A DNA stretch of 64,000 nt. Source: Xylocopa sonorina (taxonomy: Eukaryota; Arthropoda; Insecta; Hymenoptera; Apidae). This document shows, piece by piece, positions 63,746 to 64,000 of this stretch. The notes beneath the pieces are model-generated. The model worked only from the letters and a program-made list of their open reading frames with translations, searched no databases and was not told the origin of the DNA. The DNA lies in the NCBI RefSeq assembly GCF_050948175.1, contig NW_027490136.1:930001-994000 (forward strand), written 5' to 3'. Every line of letters starts with the position of its first letter. The first letter of the stretch is position 1. Made by a program: the position numbers and the translations under genes.

Positions 63746-64000
63746 ACAAGGCTCGCTCACCCCCCCCCCCCCTGCTTCGGTTAGACTACCTCGCAGATCA
63801 CCACCCACGCGAGAAGCGCGACACGGACCATTGCGATAACTGTATTTGCGAGGAGCGTGAAATACACGATGGTAGAACCTTCCCCCCCCCCCCCCCCGTT
63901 CGGTTCTCTCTCTCCGTTCGACGGATAAGACTGGCGAGCTGATGGAAGAAGCGACCCATAAGACGCCTCTTCGGCAGATAATAAGACCGCAGGTTCGGGG
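63746..64000 (+). other. C-tract region and start of the short ORF remnant, cut by the window end
   Basis: Two C runs (about 63760-63772 and 63882-63897), then the start of the frame that ends in DGSRV in B1 and B2 (LRSTDKTGELMEE). The window ends inside it. Confidence 0.5.

Larger units (their letters stand above)
51599..64000 (+). repeat. Large duplicated segment, copy 2 (runs off the window)
   Basis: Same content and order as copy 1: A3, forward satellite, B3. Visible differences are isolated substitutions (for example CGCGGGTCCCC at about 52378 against CGCTGGTCCCC), C-tract lengths and the single versus double five-monomer unit. The right end lies beyond 64000. Confidence 0.95.

Overview
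This window looks like constitutive heterochromatin of a eukaryote, most likely an insect or other arthropod. There are no long ORFs, no bacterial-type gene packing, a tandem satellite with a period of about 174 bp fills roughly 47 kb of 64 kb, and the spacers hold GT-AG intron-like sequence and LTR-like repeats. The taxon cannot be fixed from sequence alone. No intact protein-coding gene, tRNA or rRNA was recognised, and almost every ORF is a by-product of the satellite, whose period of 174 bp equals 58 codons.

Layout. Satellite monomers form blocks whose orientation flips at every spacer. 'Forward' means the strand reading TGCGACACTTCC...CTACGTATCGTAG...ATAATATTCATTGCG. Blocks: 1-540 reverse; spacer A1 541-2125; 2126-13300 forward; spacer B1 13301-18370; 18371-27098 reverse; spacer A2 27099-27848; 27849-35260 forward; spacer B2 35261-40215; 40216-51931 reverse; spacer A3 51932-52681; 52682-59225 forward; spacer B3 59226-64000, running off the window. 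A spacers always lie where the arms diverge and B spacers where they converge. The result is a super-repeat of about 24-26 kb built from inverted satellite arms.

Spacer A is a GC-rich element of about 750 bp with a small minisatellite; A1 carries an extra 782 bp and lies in the opposite orientation, flanks included. Spacer B carries a gene-like, AT-rich island (TATA box, intron-like segment, one membrane-spanning ORF and one coiled-coil-like ORF), then a palindrome-rich core, a short ORF remnant and LTR-like sequence. B1 is a truncated and rearranged version of B2 and B3.

Two large copies (about 26766-40036 and 51599-64000) are nearly identical over at least 12.4 kb. They differ mainly by one 869-bp, five-monomer expansion at about 28.8-30.6 kb. 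Five-monomer (866-871 bp) and ten-monomer (1740 bp) local higher-order repeats occur elsewhere. The picture is of a young, actively rearranging satellite domain shaped by unequal exchange, segmental duplication and inversion.
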